A program made the position numbers and the translations under genes. Below, one piece after another: positions 8,450-14,855 of a DNA stretch of 51,025 bases. Source of the stretch: Novosphingobium panipatense (GTDB lineage: Bacteria; Pseudomonadota; Alphaproteobacteria; Sphingomonadales; Sphingomonadaceae); NCBI RefSeq assembly GCF_002149965.1, contig NZ_MSQB01000032.1, forward strand, positions 1 to 51,025, in the 5' to 3' direction. How positions within the stretch are numbered: the first letter of the stretch is position 1; each line of letters starts with the position of its first letter. The notes under the pieces were generated by a model that saw only the letters and a list, made by a program, of their open reading frames with translations, was not told the DNA's origin and did not search any database.

Positions 8450-8659
8450 ATGATCTGGGTTAAGCTGCACGAGCATCCGCACGGCAACGAGATTTACGTC
8501 AATTTAGAAAAAGTCTCGTCTTTCCAGCGCATCCGAAACGACCGGTTCACCTACATCTGGTTTGCGGCTGGCCATGAGGATGGCAGAGCGAAGGTGGTAG
8601 AGACACCGGAAGAGATCATTGAATTAACAGATTTGCCAATCCTCGAACGCCCCGAATAA
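8450..8659 (+). CDS. Small hypothetical protein with FlbD-like pattern
   Basis: 69 residues (MIWVKLHEHPHGNEIYVNLE...). The pattern of a short beta meander followed by VVETPEEIIELTDL recalls the small FlbD-like fold, but there are no flagellar genes here, so only the fold is suggested. It lies 71 bp after the dGTPase stop, same strand, with a weak ribosome site. Confidence 0.5.
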   Translation: MIWVKLHEHPHGNEIYVNLEKVSSFQRIRNDRFTYIWFAAGHEDGRAKVVETPEEIIELTDLPILERPE

Positions 8660-8698
8660 GTGACTGAGCGTTTCCGGACACTTCTCGAGGTCGATTAG

Positions 8699-9328
8699 CT
8701 AAAGCAGCACGGGTCCCGCATAACGCGACTTGAACCAAGGCTCGTCCGTCCGATCCACGACGAGTGGACCGTCCCAAGTTCGACAGAGTGCAAAGGCTTC
8801 GTCCGGCGACCCATCGGTCCACGTAGCCCAGTCCGCCTCCGCAAGGATCGTCGGCATGCGGTCGTGAACGTCGGCCATCTGCTCACAGCCGTCGACCATG
8901 ACCATGGAGTAGGCGTTGCCCCACTCGTCGGTCGGCCGCCAGATCCCGGCGACGGCGAATAGCTCCTGATCGGGCAGGGAGTACCAGGTGCGCGTCATGG
9001 CCCCAGCCGTGCCCTCGGCCTCCGCCCAGGCGCTGACCGGGATCAGGCAACGTCGATCCCGGAAGCTGTCCCGCCACATGGGGTTGCCGCGCAGCTTGTC
9101 GTCGCGGGCGTTGTTGGTTGCCGTGGGCTTCAGGGGCTTGCCAGTCTTCTTGCTGACGGCGTGCCGGGGGAAGCCCCACGTCATGGCGCGCACCTCGCCC
9201 TGGGCGACGACGAGCCCGGTGTATTTCGGATAGACCTCGGCGGCGAAGTTCGGTGCTCCAGCGCTCTTGGCGCGGAACAGTCGAGCTACCGCATCAGCGG
9301 GCTTCGTCAGCCGGTAAAGATTACACAC
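8699..9328 (-). CDS. SOS response-associated peptidase (SRAP/YedK-HMCES family)
   Basis: 209 residues. The start is the GTG at 9328, because SRAP proteins need Cys at position 2 (here M-CNLYRL) to form the thiazolidine crosslink with abasic DNA; an in-frame upstream extension would bury it. Other family marks are NNARDDKLRGNP, the substrate loop MWRDSFRDRRCLIPVSAWAEAE, and VHDRMPTIL carrying the conserved His. These proteins shield abasic sites in single-stranded DNA. It follows a 110-residue gene after 31 bp, and the pair is preceded by a LexA box, so DNA-damage induction is likely. Confidence 0.92.
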   Translation of the reverse strand: MCNLYRLTKPADAVARLFRAKSAGAPNFAAEVYPKYTGLVVAQGEVRAMTWGFPRHAVSKKTGKPLKPTATNNARDDKLRGNPMWRDSFRDRRCLIPVSAWAEAEGTAGAMTRTWYSLPDQELFAVAGIWRPTDEWGNAYSMVMVDGCEQMADVHDRMPTILAEADWATWTDGSPDEAFALCRTWDGPLVVDRTDEPWFKSRYAGPVLL

Positions 9329-9359
9329 GCCCGAATGCTGCGCCTGGTGGCCCCCAACG

Positions 9360-9692
9360 TCAACCGTCGCCGGGAGGAGGATATGTCCGCCGCCCTGCGA
9401 TGACGTAGGGTGAATTGTAGGTGTCGAGGGCTGTGTGGTCCGCCAGTTCGATGTCAGCGAATGCCGAGCGGAAGCGGTGGGCGTCTTCCGTGGTGCGGAA
9501 GTAATAGGCGACGGTCCTGTTGCACTGATCCGGGCCGCCGTGCTCGGCGTAATCGCCACGTCTCATGTGCGCCATCAGCCAATCGTGGATTCGCATGTAA
9601 TTTACGACCGCAATATCCTTCTCATAGAACAGGATGCGGACGGGGAAGGCCCGTTCATCGACCTTCCTTTGGGGTGTGCTGCGCCTAACCAT
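9360..9692 (-). CDS. Hypothetical protein, first gene of the SOS operon
   Basis: 110 residues, soluble, Arg/Asp rich, with Tyr/Phe pairs (VAYYFRTTEDAHRFRSAF). No family recognised. The ATG at 9692 lies 5 bp below a LexA box and the stop is 31 bp before the SRAP gene, so it would be co-induced with it. The upstream ribosome site is weak; an internal ATG (MRIHDWLMAHMRRG) is an alternative start. Confidence 0.6.
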   Translation of the reverse strand: MVRRSTPQRKVDERAFPVRILFYEKDIAVVNYMRIHDWLMAHMRRGDYAEHGGPDQCNRTVAYYFRTTEDAHRFRSAFADIELADHTALDTYNSPYVIAGRRTYPPPGDG

Positions 9693-9697
9693 GATGC

Positions 9698-9712
9698 GAA
9701 CATATAGGGAAC
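9698..9712 (-). promoter_or_regulatory. Alphaproteobacterial LexA (SOS) box
   Basis: GAAC-N7-GAAC on the plus strand, which is GTTC-N7-GTTC on the minus strand. This is the direct-repeat LexA site known from alphaproteobacteria. It sits directly before the 110-residue gene/SRAP operon and within the divergent promoter region of the gene at 9753. Confidence 0.75.
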
Positions 9713-9752
9713 ATGCTAAACGGGGTCACCTGATTCGTGAAAGGGCCACCCC

Positions 9753-10004
9753 ATGGCAAACGACCAATTGACGCTCCCCCTAACCGATGACGACCTGCTC
9801 AGGCTGGCCCGACATCGGCACGCGCAGGCCGACAGAGAAGAGGCGACGATCGACGATTACGTCCAGCTCGTAGACATCTTTCCCGCGGTGCTCCGGCGAT
9901 TTGAGGAGAAGGTCGAGATAACCCGCGACCTGGTCTGCGTCGAAGAGCTCGACCTAAACGATCCGGCTGCGTGGCAACGCCTGACAGCCGCGTCGGCCAA
10001 GTAG
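9753..10004 (+). CDS. Hypothetical small protein
   Basis: 83 residues, acidic and helical (LTDDDLLRLARHRHAQADREE). Divergent from the SOS operon; its promoter region contains the LexA box. The next gene starts 13 bp downstream. No family recognised. Confidence 0.6.
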   Translation: MANDQLTLPLTDDDLLRLARHRHAQADREEATIDDYVQLVDIFPAVLRRFEEKVEITRDLVCVEELDLNDPAAWQRLTAASAK

Positions 10005-10017
10005 GAGGGAAGCCCCT

Positions 10018-10218
10018 ATGAGCGAAACACCGAACAGCACCCCCGACGATCTCAGACGCGAGATCACGCGCATTCTCGGCGGGAAGGGTATGTCGAGCGA
10101 CTTCGGCCATGGCGCCGACTACAGGGCCTTCACCCCAGCGGCGCCGGATAGTCGCCTGCGCCCCGCGGGCCGGACGGCCACGCCAGCCGAGCGCGGCCTT
10201 TCGGGCGCTGGCTGCTGA
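10018..10218 (+). CDS. Hypothetical small protein
   Basis: 66 residues with a strong ribosome site (GGAGGGAAG). The N-terminus MSETPNSTPDDLRREITRIL is helical; the rest is Pro/Ala/Arg-rich and low complexity. Its stop overlaps the next ATG (TGATG). Function unknown. Confidence 0.5.
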   Translation: MSETPNSTPDDLRREITRILGGKGMSSDFGHGADYRAFTPAAPDSRLRPAGRTATPAERGLSGAGC

Positions 10219-10394
10219 TGCAGGCCGGGCGCGGCGGTCTGGTGGGTGATCTCGCCAAGGGCGCCATGGCTGATCGAGGCTTCCCGCGGGACGGTGACCC
10301 GGAAGCCGTGCGCAAGCGCTTGAGCATGCTCCAGGCTGATGGCGACATGTTCGAGGCCCTGGATGAGGCCGAGCTCGATTGGGCCAGCTATTGA
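10218..10394 (+). CDS. YozE/SAM-like small protein, possibly N-terminally shortened
   Basis: 58 residues. VGDLAKGAMADRGFPRDGDPE followed by LDEAELDWASY matches the YozE SAM-like fold, which normally starts with a WLL-type helix. The matching residues (PFGRWLL) are encoded in frame just upstream of the ATG but without an ATG, GTG or TTG. Either the start is unusual or a frameshift has separated this domain from the preceding gene. Confidence 0.5.
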   Translation: MQAGRGGLVGDLAKGAMADRGFPRDGDPEAVRKRLSMLQADGDMFEALDEAELDWASY

Positions 10395-10567
10395 GGGCAG
10401 GAGAGAGGTACCGGATCACGACTTTCGGCCGACCGCGCGCGCCTTGGCGCGACAGCGTGAAGGAGGCGATGGAGGATGCGATCGAGCTGGATCTTGCATC
10501 GTGGGATGCCAGCCGTCGGGAATGGTTCCTCGCTGTGCCTGTAGAACTCGCGCGCAAAGCGGCCTGA
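10391..10567 (+). CDS. Hypothetical small protein
   Basis: 58 residues if the TTG at 10391, which overlaps the previous stop (TTGA), is used; the ribosome region is poor. The pattern YRITTFGRPRAPWRDSVKEA with SRREWFLAVPVEL looks like a small beta-rich phage protein that is seen as a free-standing gene in alphaproteobacterial prophages. Function unknown. Confidence 0.5.
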   Translation: MRAGERYRITTFGRPRAPWRDSVKEAMEDAIELDLASWDASRREWFLAVPVELARKAA

Positions 10568-10602
10568 CGCGCTTCGAAATCCTATGGGGGAATGACTTTG
10601 AA

Positions 10603-10632
10603 AAGGCCCGAGGCTTAGCTGCCCCGGGCTTT
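10603..10632 (+). terminator. Hairpin terminator after the small-gene operon
   Basis: Paired GCCCG/CGGGC and GGC/GCC arms around TTAGCT, extended by AAA/TTT, 35 bp after the stop at 10567. Confidence 0.55.
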
Positions 10633-10820
10633 CAAGTTTGGGTCGCCTTGCACTTTCGCGCAAAAGGGTGGCCTTGGCAGATAACAGAGTTACTTCCTGA
10701 GGACCGGCGAATAAATGTCTGAAGTCGCAATAAGTTCCAATAGGTTATCGATTTTTCATGTGGCGACCTTTGGAACATGCTAATCCGTCAAATCTGGAGA
10801 ATCGGTAAGGGGAATCCCTG

Positions 10821-10982
10821 ATGTCGATCGACCATCTCTATCTTCTGCTTTTCGCCGTCATCTTCGGCCTATCGTTGGCTGGTACTGCCATACTCGCAGA
10901 TGGATCATTCGGGCGCGGCGTGCGCCGAAAAATGGCGGCGCTCGGCTGCTGCGTGATCTTGGTGAGTGTCGTAGCCTTCTAA
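10821..10982 (+). CDS. Very small two-segment membrane protein
   Basis: 53 residues (MSIDHLYLLLFAVIFGLSLA...). Two hydrophobic segments (about 5-26 and 39-53) flank a short loop with the basic patch RGVRRK. A ribosome site AAGGGG is 9 bp upstream. A strong hairpin follows 5 bp after the stop. No family recognised; a holin-like or small regulator role is possible but not shown. Confidence 0.5.
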   Translation: MSIDHLYLLLFAVIFGLSLAGTAILADGSFGRGVRRKMAALGCCVILVSVVAF

Positions 10983-10986
10983 TGCG

Positions 10987-11018
10987 AGAGGCCGTCCCCC
11001 GCAAAAGGGACGGCCTCT
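10987..11018 (+). terminator. Strong hairpin downstream of the small membrane protein
   Basis: Twelve-bp perfect arms (AGAGGCCGTCCC and its complement) around an 8-nt loop. There is no U tract after it, so it may stabilise rather than terminate. Confidence 0.6.
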
Positions 11019-11110
11019 AACTCGGTGGAAACGGGGGGTGATCCGCCGAGGTGGTGGATTAACATGTGGCAAGGGCGGTTGTTCCCTGCCTGAAGAGTGA
11101 TACCTTTCAT

Positions 11111-11220
11111 GAGGCTGCGGCTGCACGGATGGACGTGCCCGCTCAAGTGGCCGCTTCGGCGGTCGGGTCAGGTGAGGTGAGAACGTCTGACAACCGGTAT
11201 CGAGCCCGGTCCGCAGCTAC
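11111..11220 (+). ncRNA. Candidate structured RNA, copy 1
   Basis: One of two diverged copies (other at 11376-11474). The unit is closed by GCTGCGG (11114-11120) pairing with CCGCAGC (11211-11217), and contains an inner hairpin ACCGG/CCGGT (11193-11197, 11206-11210) with loop TATCGAGC. A GC-rich terminator-like hairpin follows at 11228. No ORF covers it convincingly. Inferred as RNA because the pairing is kept while the bases differ between copies. Confidence 0.45.
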
Positions 11221-11227
11221 CTTTCAG

Positions 11228-11257
11228 ACGCCGCAGCGCCACCCCGCGCTGCGGCGT
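11228..11257 (+). terminator. GC-rich hairpin after RNA copy 1
   Basis: CGCCGCAGCGC and GCGCTGCGGCG pair perfectly around a 6-nt loop, extended by A-T. It lies 8 bp after the structured unit. Confidence 0.6.
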
Positions 11258-11375
11258 TAACTTCAAGCCGAAGGGCGCGCGGATCATCCAGGACCGCTTC
11301 GTCGCGCGGCAATCCCCGAAATTCACAAAGAAATTTGAGGTATACCCCCGCTGCATGGGGACGTACTAGATCAAG

Positions 11376-11474
11376 GAGTTGCGGCAGCGCGGATGGACGC
11401 GCCCTTCGCATCCGAGAGGAGGGGTGGACGTGTGGGGACGTTTACCAGCCGGTATCAAGCCCGGTCCGCAGCTA
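11376..11474 (+). ncRNA. Candidate structured RNA, copy 2
   Basis: Second copy of the unit. The closing stem is GTTGCGG (11378-11384) with CCGCAGC (11466-11472), where C-G of copy 1 becomes a U-G wobble. The inner hairpin is GCCGG/CCGGT with loop TATCAAGC. A perfect terminator follows at 11490. Confidence 0.45.
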
Positions 11475-11486
11475 TCGATAATATGC

Positions 11487-11526
11487 AAAAAGGGGCTGTC
11501 GGAATTGATCCGACAGCCCCTTCTTC
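11487..11526 (+). terminator. Intrinsic terminator after RNA copy 2
   Basis: AAGGGGCTGTCGG and its perfect complement around a 7-nt loop (AATTGAT), ending in CCCCTTCTT. A preceding A run makes it usable on both strands. Confidence 0.8.
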
Positions 11527-12000
11527 GCTCAACCGGGTCGGTGCAAGGGTGATCCAGCAGAGCTAAAACCCCGCCAGCAGGGGTCACCTTTCAAAATGCG
11601 CGCGGCAGGTAAAAGGTTCCGGGTTCGACACCGGCGTCAGGGCGTTTGTCAGGATGCTGCTGTGTGTTTTGAATGCGCCCACGCAGCCATCTCTGGTGCG
11701 CCGCAGCGCTTCCCCGCGATGCAGATAAGCTGATCGAGATTGAAGCATTCCTGAAAGGCGTGCGACTGCCTCAAGTAAATCCCAATTTGGTACACAATAA
11801 GGCGAAGCGCATCTATTTACACCCTCACCATGTGTACAAAGCCGCAAACCCCCTCGACTCTTAGGCCGATTCAAGGAATCTTTGACTCTTGATTGCCTCA
11901 AAAAGGTGAAACCCCCGGTGCTCGTAACACCGGGGGTTTAATCGGGGCAACTCCTGGCACTGCCTAGACCGGAACCAGGAGCGGGTAAGTCCCCGTCACT
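11527..12000. other. Stretch without a convincing gene
   Basis: Short open frames on both strands show no family resemblance. CCGGGTTCGACACCGGC (11619-11635) recurs once at 40232-40248 and resembles a tRNA T arm, but no tRNA can be folded around it. A terminator at 11909-11939 is listed separately. Confidence 0.4.
11909..11939. terminator. Intrinsic terminator, bidirectional
   Basis: AAACCCCCGGTG and CACCGGGGGTTT pair perfectly around CTCGTAA. It is the fourth strong hairpin within 1 kb of gene-poor sequence, suggesting further short transcripts. Confidence 0.8.
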
Positions 12001-12018
12001 TGTGGAAGCTTTTCCACA
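12001..12018. promoter_or_regulatory. Palindromic operator before the HTH gene
   Basis: TGTGGAA-GCTT-TTCCACA, perfect 7-bp arms with a 4-bp spacer, ending 50 bp before the ATG of the small HTH protein. Position and symmetry suit autoregulation. Confidence 0.5.
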
Positions 12019-12068
12019 TGTGGCGGGGGTCCGTCAACCCGGTCGAGCAACATGGCAAAGGTAAATCC

Positions 12069-12260
12069 ATGACACATGAACGACCGAGACGCTCACGCGT
12101 CAGACTGACTGACGACATGATCCGTGAAATCTGGAAGCTTCTCCGCGAGGGTTGGTTCCAGCACGATATCGCAGCAAAACTGGGGCTTAACCAGGGACGC
12201 GTGTCAGAAGTCAAAACCGGGAAACGCGGGGGCCATATCACTGGTCTCAGCGCGGCCTAA
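12069..12260 (+). CDS. Small helix-turn-helix DNA-binding protein
   Basis: 63 residues from the ATG at 12069 (AAAGGT 7 bp upstream). A single HTH covers most of the protein: MIREIWKLLREGWFQHDIAA, turn KLG, then LNQGRVSEVKTGKR as recognition helix. This is the architecture of small phage regulators and excisionase-like proteins. It lies 0.6 kb from the integrase remnant and behind a palindrome, so it may be the element's repressor or directionality factor; which one cannot be told. Confidence 0.65.
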   Translation: MTHERPRRSRVRLTDDMIREIWKLLREGWFQHDIAAKLGLNQGRVSEVKTGKRGGHITGLSAA

Positions 12261-12380
12261 GGGGATTGGGGCAGGCTCCGGCCTGTCCCGTCTTCACCCG
12301 AAATAGTTACTCGCTCTCAGGCGTACCCAGGGCGTTTTTTCTAGCCCGGGCATCATGAGCGCGGATTGCGTCAACCGTAG

Positions 12381-12761
12381 CTGCGCACTTCTCGAATCTT
12401 CGTCAATTCCCGTGACCGGGAAACCGCGCGCGAAAAGGCCATCGAAAAATGGTGTGAGCGCGCGGAGCAGCGCTGCTCACCAGGCGCGGAGTGATACCCT
12501 CAGGTTGGGGAGCGGGTCCGCGTTTCGGAGGCGCAAGCCGAGCTGTATCCCGAATGGCGGGATGTTCCCCTCTGGGTGGTAGGCGTAACGATGGATCGCT
12601 TACCCGGCGGTACCGCAAAGCCGGGGCTCAACGTGTGGGTGTCCGAGGAGTGGCCCGTCGCAAGCAGCACAGACGGGTTCACCGATGGATTTCTCATCGG
12701 CGCGGCGGGGGAGGGCGACCACCTCATCCCGTGGCCAGAACACCCGAAGGAGGCGCCATGA
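12381..12761 (+). pseudogene. Phage-type gene(s) with a disrupted start or in-frame stop
   Basis: Frame 3 reads as protein on both sides of a TGA at 12492: before it SRDRETAREKAIEKWCERAE, after it YPQVGERVRVSEAQAELYPE and onward to 12761. No ATG, GTG or TTG opens the second part until 12576. A GTG at 12491 overlaps the stop in another frame; removal of one T near 12500 would join it to the good frame. Either one gene with a nonsense codon or two genes, the second with a 1-nt insertion. Confidence 0.4.
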
Positions 12762-13039
12762 CCATCCACAGCATCGCCGACAAGTACCGGCGGGCGCTCC
12801 GCCACGGCACTGGCGTCCGCTTCTCCCTCGAACAGCTCCAGGAGCTCGCCGGTCACGGTGTGCTCGAACTCATTTCCAAGATCGAAGCGAACGAACTATG
12901 CCCCGCGAAACCAGCCCCTTCATCCTCGGCGACTACTGGCTCGACAAGCGCCGCGATGGAAAGTCGCCCGACATCTGGCAGATCGCCGGACGCGAGAAGG
13001 GGCAGCTTGTCTATCGAAGCACTAAGTGCCGGGATGTAG
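12758..13039 (+). CDS. Hypothetical small protein
   Basis: 93 residues. ATG overlaps the upstream stop (ATGA), with AAGGAGG 5 bp upstream. The first 47 residues (MTIHSIADKYRRALRHGTGV...) look genuine; the rest overlaps the integrase fragment in another frame by 142 bp and is Ser/Pro/Arg-rich, so the reading frame may have been extended by decay. Confidence 0.45.
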   Translation: MTIHSIADKYRRALRHGTGVRFSLEQLQELAGHGVLELISKIEANELCPAKPAPSSSATTGSTSAAMESRPTSGRSPDARRGSLSIEALSAGM

Positions 13040-13256
13040 AGAAGGCGAAGGAGGCCCTCCGCACCTTTGATTCGCAGGGACGCGCGAAGCAGAAGCAGAG
13101 CAACGAGGATGCGGAGCTCGTGCCCCAGCTCTTCCTCTACGCGCGCTGACCAAGCTGTGGGAGCAGGTGGACAAGGAGGCCACCAAGTGGCGGCGTGTCC
13201 ATTTCGTGTCCATCACCGACGACAACAACAAATCTATCGAGAAGTTGAAGCCCTGA
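12898..13256 (+). pseudogene. Tyrosine integrase remnant with the catalytic core deleted
   Basis: Frame 1 from the ATG at 12898 to the TGA at 13147 gives the N-terminal part of a tyrosine integrase (FILGDYWLDKRRDGKSPDIW, YRSTKCR, then DAELVPQLFLY). Immediately after, frame 3 (13143-13256) reads ALTKLWEQVDKEATKWRRVH, which resembles the extreme C-terminus of the same family. About 250 residues between them, with the Arg-His-Arg-Tyr catalytic set, are missing. It lies 30 bp from tRNA-Val, where an island integrase is expected. Assignment is from recognised sequence style, not from a database search. Confidence 0.65.
13194..13212 (+). repeat. Right copy of tandem CGTGTCCA boxes
   Basis: CGTGTCCA at 13194-13201 and 13205-13212, 11-bp period, about 100 bp inside the right core. 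One mismatch to the left copy. Confidence 0.5.
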
Positions 13257-13284
13257 ATATCTAGGGAAAGTCGAGGTTTAGGAA

Positions 13285-13360
13285 TGGTGGGCGGTAACGG
13301 GCTCGAACCGCTGACCCTCTCGGTGTAAACGAGATGCTCTACCAACTGAGCTAACCGCCC
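13285..13360 (-). tRNA. tRNA-Val (anticodon TAC)
   Basis: Complete cloverleaf on the minus strand. Acceptor GGGCGGT/ACCGCCC, D arm with AGCTCAGTTGGTAGAGC, anticodon loop TTTACAC (TAC), T loop TTCGAGC, encoded CCA at 13285-13287. Its 3' part was probably supplied by the integrated element, since the displaced original 3' half lies at 4662-4711. Confidence 0.97.
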
Positions 13361-13362
13361 GA

Positions 13363-13383
13363 AGCCACCCGCACGGGGTGGCT
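13363..13383 (-). terminator. Hairpin between the DoxX gene and tRNA-Val
   Basis: AGCCACCC and its complement around a 5-nt loop, immediately upstream of tRNA-Val on the minus strand and 70 bp after the DoxX stop. Confidence 0.5.
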
Positions 13384-13454
13384 CGATGAAGGCCGCTTTA
13401 CGACAAATCGCGCCCGGGTCAACCGGGCGCGACGAGGTTTTTCGCGTTTGTCGT

Positions 13455-14036
13455 CTACCAATCGAACCAGCGGCGACGGCGCAGGGTTGGCAGGCCGTCA
13501 TGGGTGTAGTCGCTCGTCACGGTGCGCGGCGCGGTCTCCACATAGCCCGGTGCGGTGCGTTCCTCGGCAATGGCGTCGGCGCGGGCTTCGGCGCGGGCGG
13601 CGCGCAGTTCGGCATCGCGAATCCGCTCCTCGGCATTGCGCGCCTCCAGTTCGCCCCGGCGCTCGCGGGCGATGGCGTAGTAGTGGTTCCACATCTGGCT
13701 ATGCGCGAAGGCGAGGCAAAGGCCGCCGATGATGGCGACGTTCTTCAGCGCCATGATCTGCTGCATGGGGTCGGTGAAGCGGTTGTGGAAGAACAGGATC
13801 GTCGCGGCGACGAAGACCGCGAGAAGCACCGAAACCAGCCTGACCATGAATCCGGCCGCGAGGCAGAGTCCAGCCAGCAGTTCGAACAGTCCCGCCGGAA
13901 TGGCGAACCCGCCCGGCAGGCCCGCAGCGACGATCATGGTCTCCGTAGAGGCGACGTCCATGAGCTTGGAGGCGCCGGAAATCACGAAGATCAGGGCGAT
14001 CAGGAAACGCCCGATGATGGCAGCGATCTTGGACAT
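13455..14036 (-). CDS. DoxX family membrane protein with C-terminal coiled coil
   Basis: 193 residues. Four transmembrane segments occupy residues 5-130: GRFLIALIFVISGASKLMD is the typical DoxX opening and the fourth helix is NVAIIGGLCLAF. The cytoplasmic tail has a charged heptad-like coil (EARNAEERIRDAELRAARAE) not usual for the core family. DoxX proteins are linked to thiosulfate/quinone chemistry and oxidative stress in some bacteria, but for most the role is unknown. Downstream of dcd on the same strand with a terminator between, so transcribed separately. Confidence 0.85.
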   Translation of the reverse strand: MSKIAAIIGRFLIALIFVISGASKLMDVASTETMIVAAGLPGGFAIPAGLFELLAGLCLAAGFMVRLVSVLLAVFVAATILFFHNRFTDPMQQIMALKNVAIIGGLCLAFAHSQMWNHYYAIARERRGELEARNAEERIRDAELRAARAEARADAIAEERTAPGYVETAPRTVTSDYTHDGLPTLRRRRWFDW

Positions 14037-14113
14037 GTCTTCTCTCCCGACATGGCTTTCATGCCGGGAGAAGCGGGCTGGTGAGGATATTGTTCCCTAG
14101 AGCCGGTGCCGCT

Positions 14114-14136
14114 CAAAAATGCCCTTCAGACATTTT
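14114..14136 (-). terminator. Terminator after dcd
   Basis: AAAAATG and CATTTTT arms around a 9-nt loop, directly downstream of the dcd stop. Confidence 0.5.
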
Positions 14137-14148
14137 TCAAAAAGACTC

Positions 14149-14703
14149 CTAGAGCCTGGGTAGCGTGACGCCGCGCTGGCCCATGTACTTGCCTGCGCGG
14201 TCGGCATAGCTCGTCTCGCAGGGCTCGTTGCCCTTGAGGAACAGGAACTGGCAGGCGCCTTCGTTGGCGTAGATCTTGGCGGGCAGCGGTGTGGTGTTGG
14301 AGAATTCCAGCGTGACGTGGCCTTCCCAGCCCGGCTCCAGCGGCGTGACGTTCACGATGATGCCGCAGCGCGCATAAGTGCTCTTGCCGAGGCAGATCAC
14401 CAAGACGTCGCGCGGCACGCGGAAGTATTCCACCGTGCGCGCCAGCGCGAAGGAGTTGGGCGGGATCACGCAGACGTCGGTCGTGCGGTCGACGAAAGAA
14501 TTGGCCGCGAAGTCCTTGGGATCGACCACGGCCGAATCGACATTGGTGAAGATCTTGAATTCCGGCGCGACGCGGGCGTCGTAGCCGTAGGACGAGAGGC
14601 CGTAGGAAATGCATCCGTCGCGGCGCTGGGCCTCGACGAAGGGTTCGATCATTCCGTGTTCGAGCGCCTGCTCGCGGATCCACTTGTCGCTCAGGATAGA
14701 CAT
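14149..14703 (-). CDS. dcd: dCTP deaminase
   Basis: 184 residues from the ATG at 14703; the upstream in-frame extension is rejected because the family starts MSILSDKWIR. It deaminates dCTP to dUTP for thymidylate synthesis. Visible marks: SSYGYDAR (nucleotide-binding), GKSTYARCGI, VTPLEPGWEGHVTLE with the catalytic Glu, and the C-terminal GKYMGQRGVTLPR that closes over the active site. Size and motifs match the monofunctional enzyme. Divergent from wecB. Confidence 0.96.
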   Translation of the reverse strand: MSILSDKWIREQALEHGMIEPFVEAQRRDGCISYGLSSYGYDARVAPEFKIFTNVDSAVVDPKDFAANSFVDRTTDVCVIPPNSFALARTVEYFRVPRDVLVICLGKSTYARCGIIVNVTPLEPGWEGHVTLEFSNTTPLPAKIYANEGACQFLFLKGNEPCETSYADRAGKYMGQRGVTLPRL

Positions 14704-14855
14704 GGCTGCGGTGATTGCCGATGGAGCGGGCAGGAGCAAGGCCACGGCGCGATATTGTCCACGATGACAGATGGGGAACAGGCCGGGGCGGCGGGCCGTT
14801 CGAAAAGATCGTCCGGCGAAACGCCTTTTAATTTCAGCATCTACTCCTCTTTGCT

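Larger units (their letters stand above)
4690..13334. mobile_element. Integrated element in tRNA-Val(TAC)
   Basis: Bounded by two copies of the 22-bp core (4690-4711 and 13313-13334) inside tRNA-Val sequence. The right end keeps an intact tRNA; the left end keeps only a 3' half. Inside are short overlapping phage-like genes, a MazG/DfrB fusion, a dGTPase, an SRAP protein, a small HTH regulator and the two ends of a tyrosine integrase next to the right junction. No capsid, tail or conjugation genes are seen, so it is a small cryptic element or the remnant of a larger prophage. Confidence 0.85.

Noticed and set aside
11589..11645. Possible tRNA or third copy of the structured RNA
   Set aside because: GGTTCGA-like T arm is present but no acceptor, D or anticodon arms can be folded, and the closing stem of the RNA unit is missing.
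11584..11901. 105-codon frame on - and 63-codon frame on + in the gene-poor tract
   Set aside because: No ribosome sites, no protein-like pattern, and the region is bounded by hairpins.
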